DNA from: Thermoanaerobacterales bacterium
GTDB taxonomy: Bacteria > Bacillota > Thermosediminibacteria > Thermosediminibacterales > Tepidanaerobacteraceae
Assembly (NCBI GenBank): GCA_012841995.1
Contig: DUTQ01000219.1
Coordinates: forward strand, 1 to 6,708
Length of the DNA stretch: 6,708 nt
Reading direction: 5' to 3'
Shown: positions 6,615 to 6,708 of the stretch, one piece after another
How the letters are laid out: every line of letters starts with the position of its first letter
How positions within the stretch are numbered: the stretch's first letter is position 1
Program-made: the position numbers and the translations under genes
Notes under the pieces: model-generated
What the model was told of the DNA's origin: nothing
The model's input: the letters and a program-made list of their open reading frames with translations, nothing else
Database searches by the model: none

Positions 6615-6646
6615 ATTGTTAGAAAATACATCACATTTCTAACAAT
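6615..6646. promoter_or_regulatory. Perfect 11-bp inverted repeat, probable operator
   Basis: ATTGTTAGAAA (6615-6625) and its exact reverse complement TTTCTAACAAT (6636-6646) are separated by 10 bp, so half-site centres are 21 bp apart, about two helical turns. The repeat ends 6 bp before the -35 box of the plus-strand promoter, a place suited to an activator or a repressor dimer. I cannot name the regulator. With only two G-C pairs per arm it would make a poor RNA hairpin terminator. Confidence 0.55.
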
Positions 6647-6652
6647 ATATAC

Positions 6653-6681
6653 TTGAAAGAATGTTTTCGGTGTGTTATAAT
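6653..6681 (+). promoter_or_regulatory. Strong plus-strand promoter for a gene beyond the window
   Basis: TTGAAA (6653-6658), a 17-bp spacer and a perfect TATAAT (6676-6681) with an extended -10 TG at 6673-6674. Transcription would begin near 6688 and run off the right edge; no start codon with a ribosome site is seen in the remaining bases. It is divergent from metNIQ. Confidence 0.7.
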
Positions 6682-6708
6682 GTTTGTGAAAGAACTAACA
6701 GGCTTGCC

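Noticed and set aside
1..6708. CRISPR array, insertion sequence, prophage or defence genes
   Set aside because: No regularly spaced repeats, transposase, integrase or defence domains are visible; every gene has a housekeeping-type assignment.

Overview
The window is AT-rich, with strong AGGAGG-type ribosome binding sites, a SAM-I (S-box) riboswitch, a single-membrane lipoprotein transporter, and a cell-wall cluster in the Bacillus/Clostridium arrangement. These point to a low-GC Firmicute, most likely a member of the Clostridia. The sequence alone does not fix genus or species.

Left part (1-2804, plus strand): the 3' end of an M23 (LytM-type) peptidoglycan peptidase, then a CtpA/CtpB-type S41 processing protease, then a polytopic membrane protein with a C-terminal PDZ domain that resembles the Bacillus division protein MinJ. 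In B. subtilis ctpB and minJ are also near neighbours, close to ftsEX. This looks like the end of a cell-envelope/division cluster. A probable extra promoter for ctpA overlaps the end of the M23 gene.

Middle (2812-3468, minus strand): an aspartate/glutamate racemase-family protein with both catalytic cysteines but without the usual MurI N-terminal DSG motif. It has its own sigma-A-type promoter (3522-3550) and converges on the MinJ-like gene with only 7 bp between the stop codons.

Right part (3555-6468, minus strand): a complete methionine import operon, transcribed as metN-metI-metQ. It has a consensus-like extended -10 promoter, a SAM-I riboswitch with an intrinsic terminator and a visible antiterminator, tight coupling of metN and metI (8-nt overlap), and a strong terminator after metQ. 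High SAM should end transcription before metN. The NIL domain of MetN adds a likely second, post-translational level of feedback. metQ carries a 48-nt in-frame internal duplication.

Right edge (6469-6708): AT-rich non-coding DNA. It ends in a good plus-strand promoter with a perfect 11-bp inverted repeat just upstream of its -35 box, which looks like an operator for a divergent gene beyond the window. Most of the window is recognisable and conventional. I do not see a clearly new system. The best leads are the operator-like palindrome, the MetQ duplication, the MinJ-like neighbour of the protease and the non-canonical racemase.
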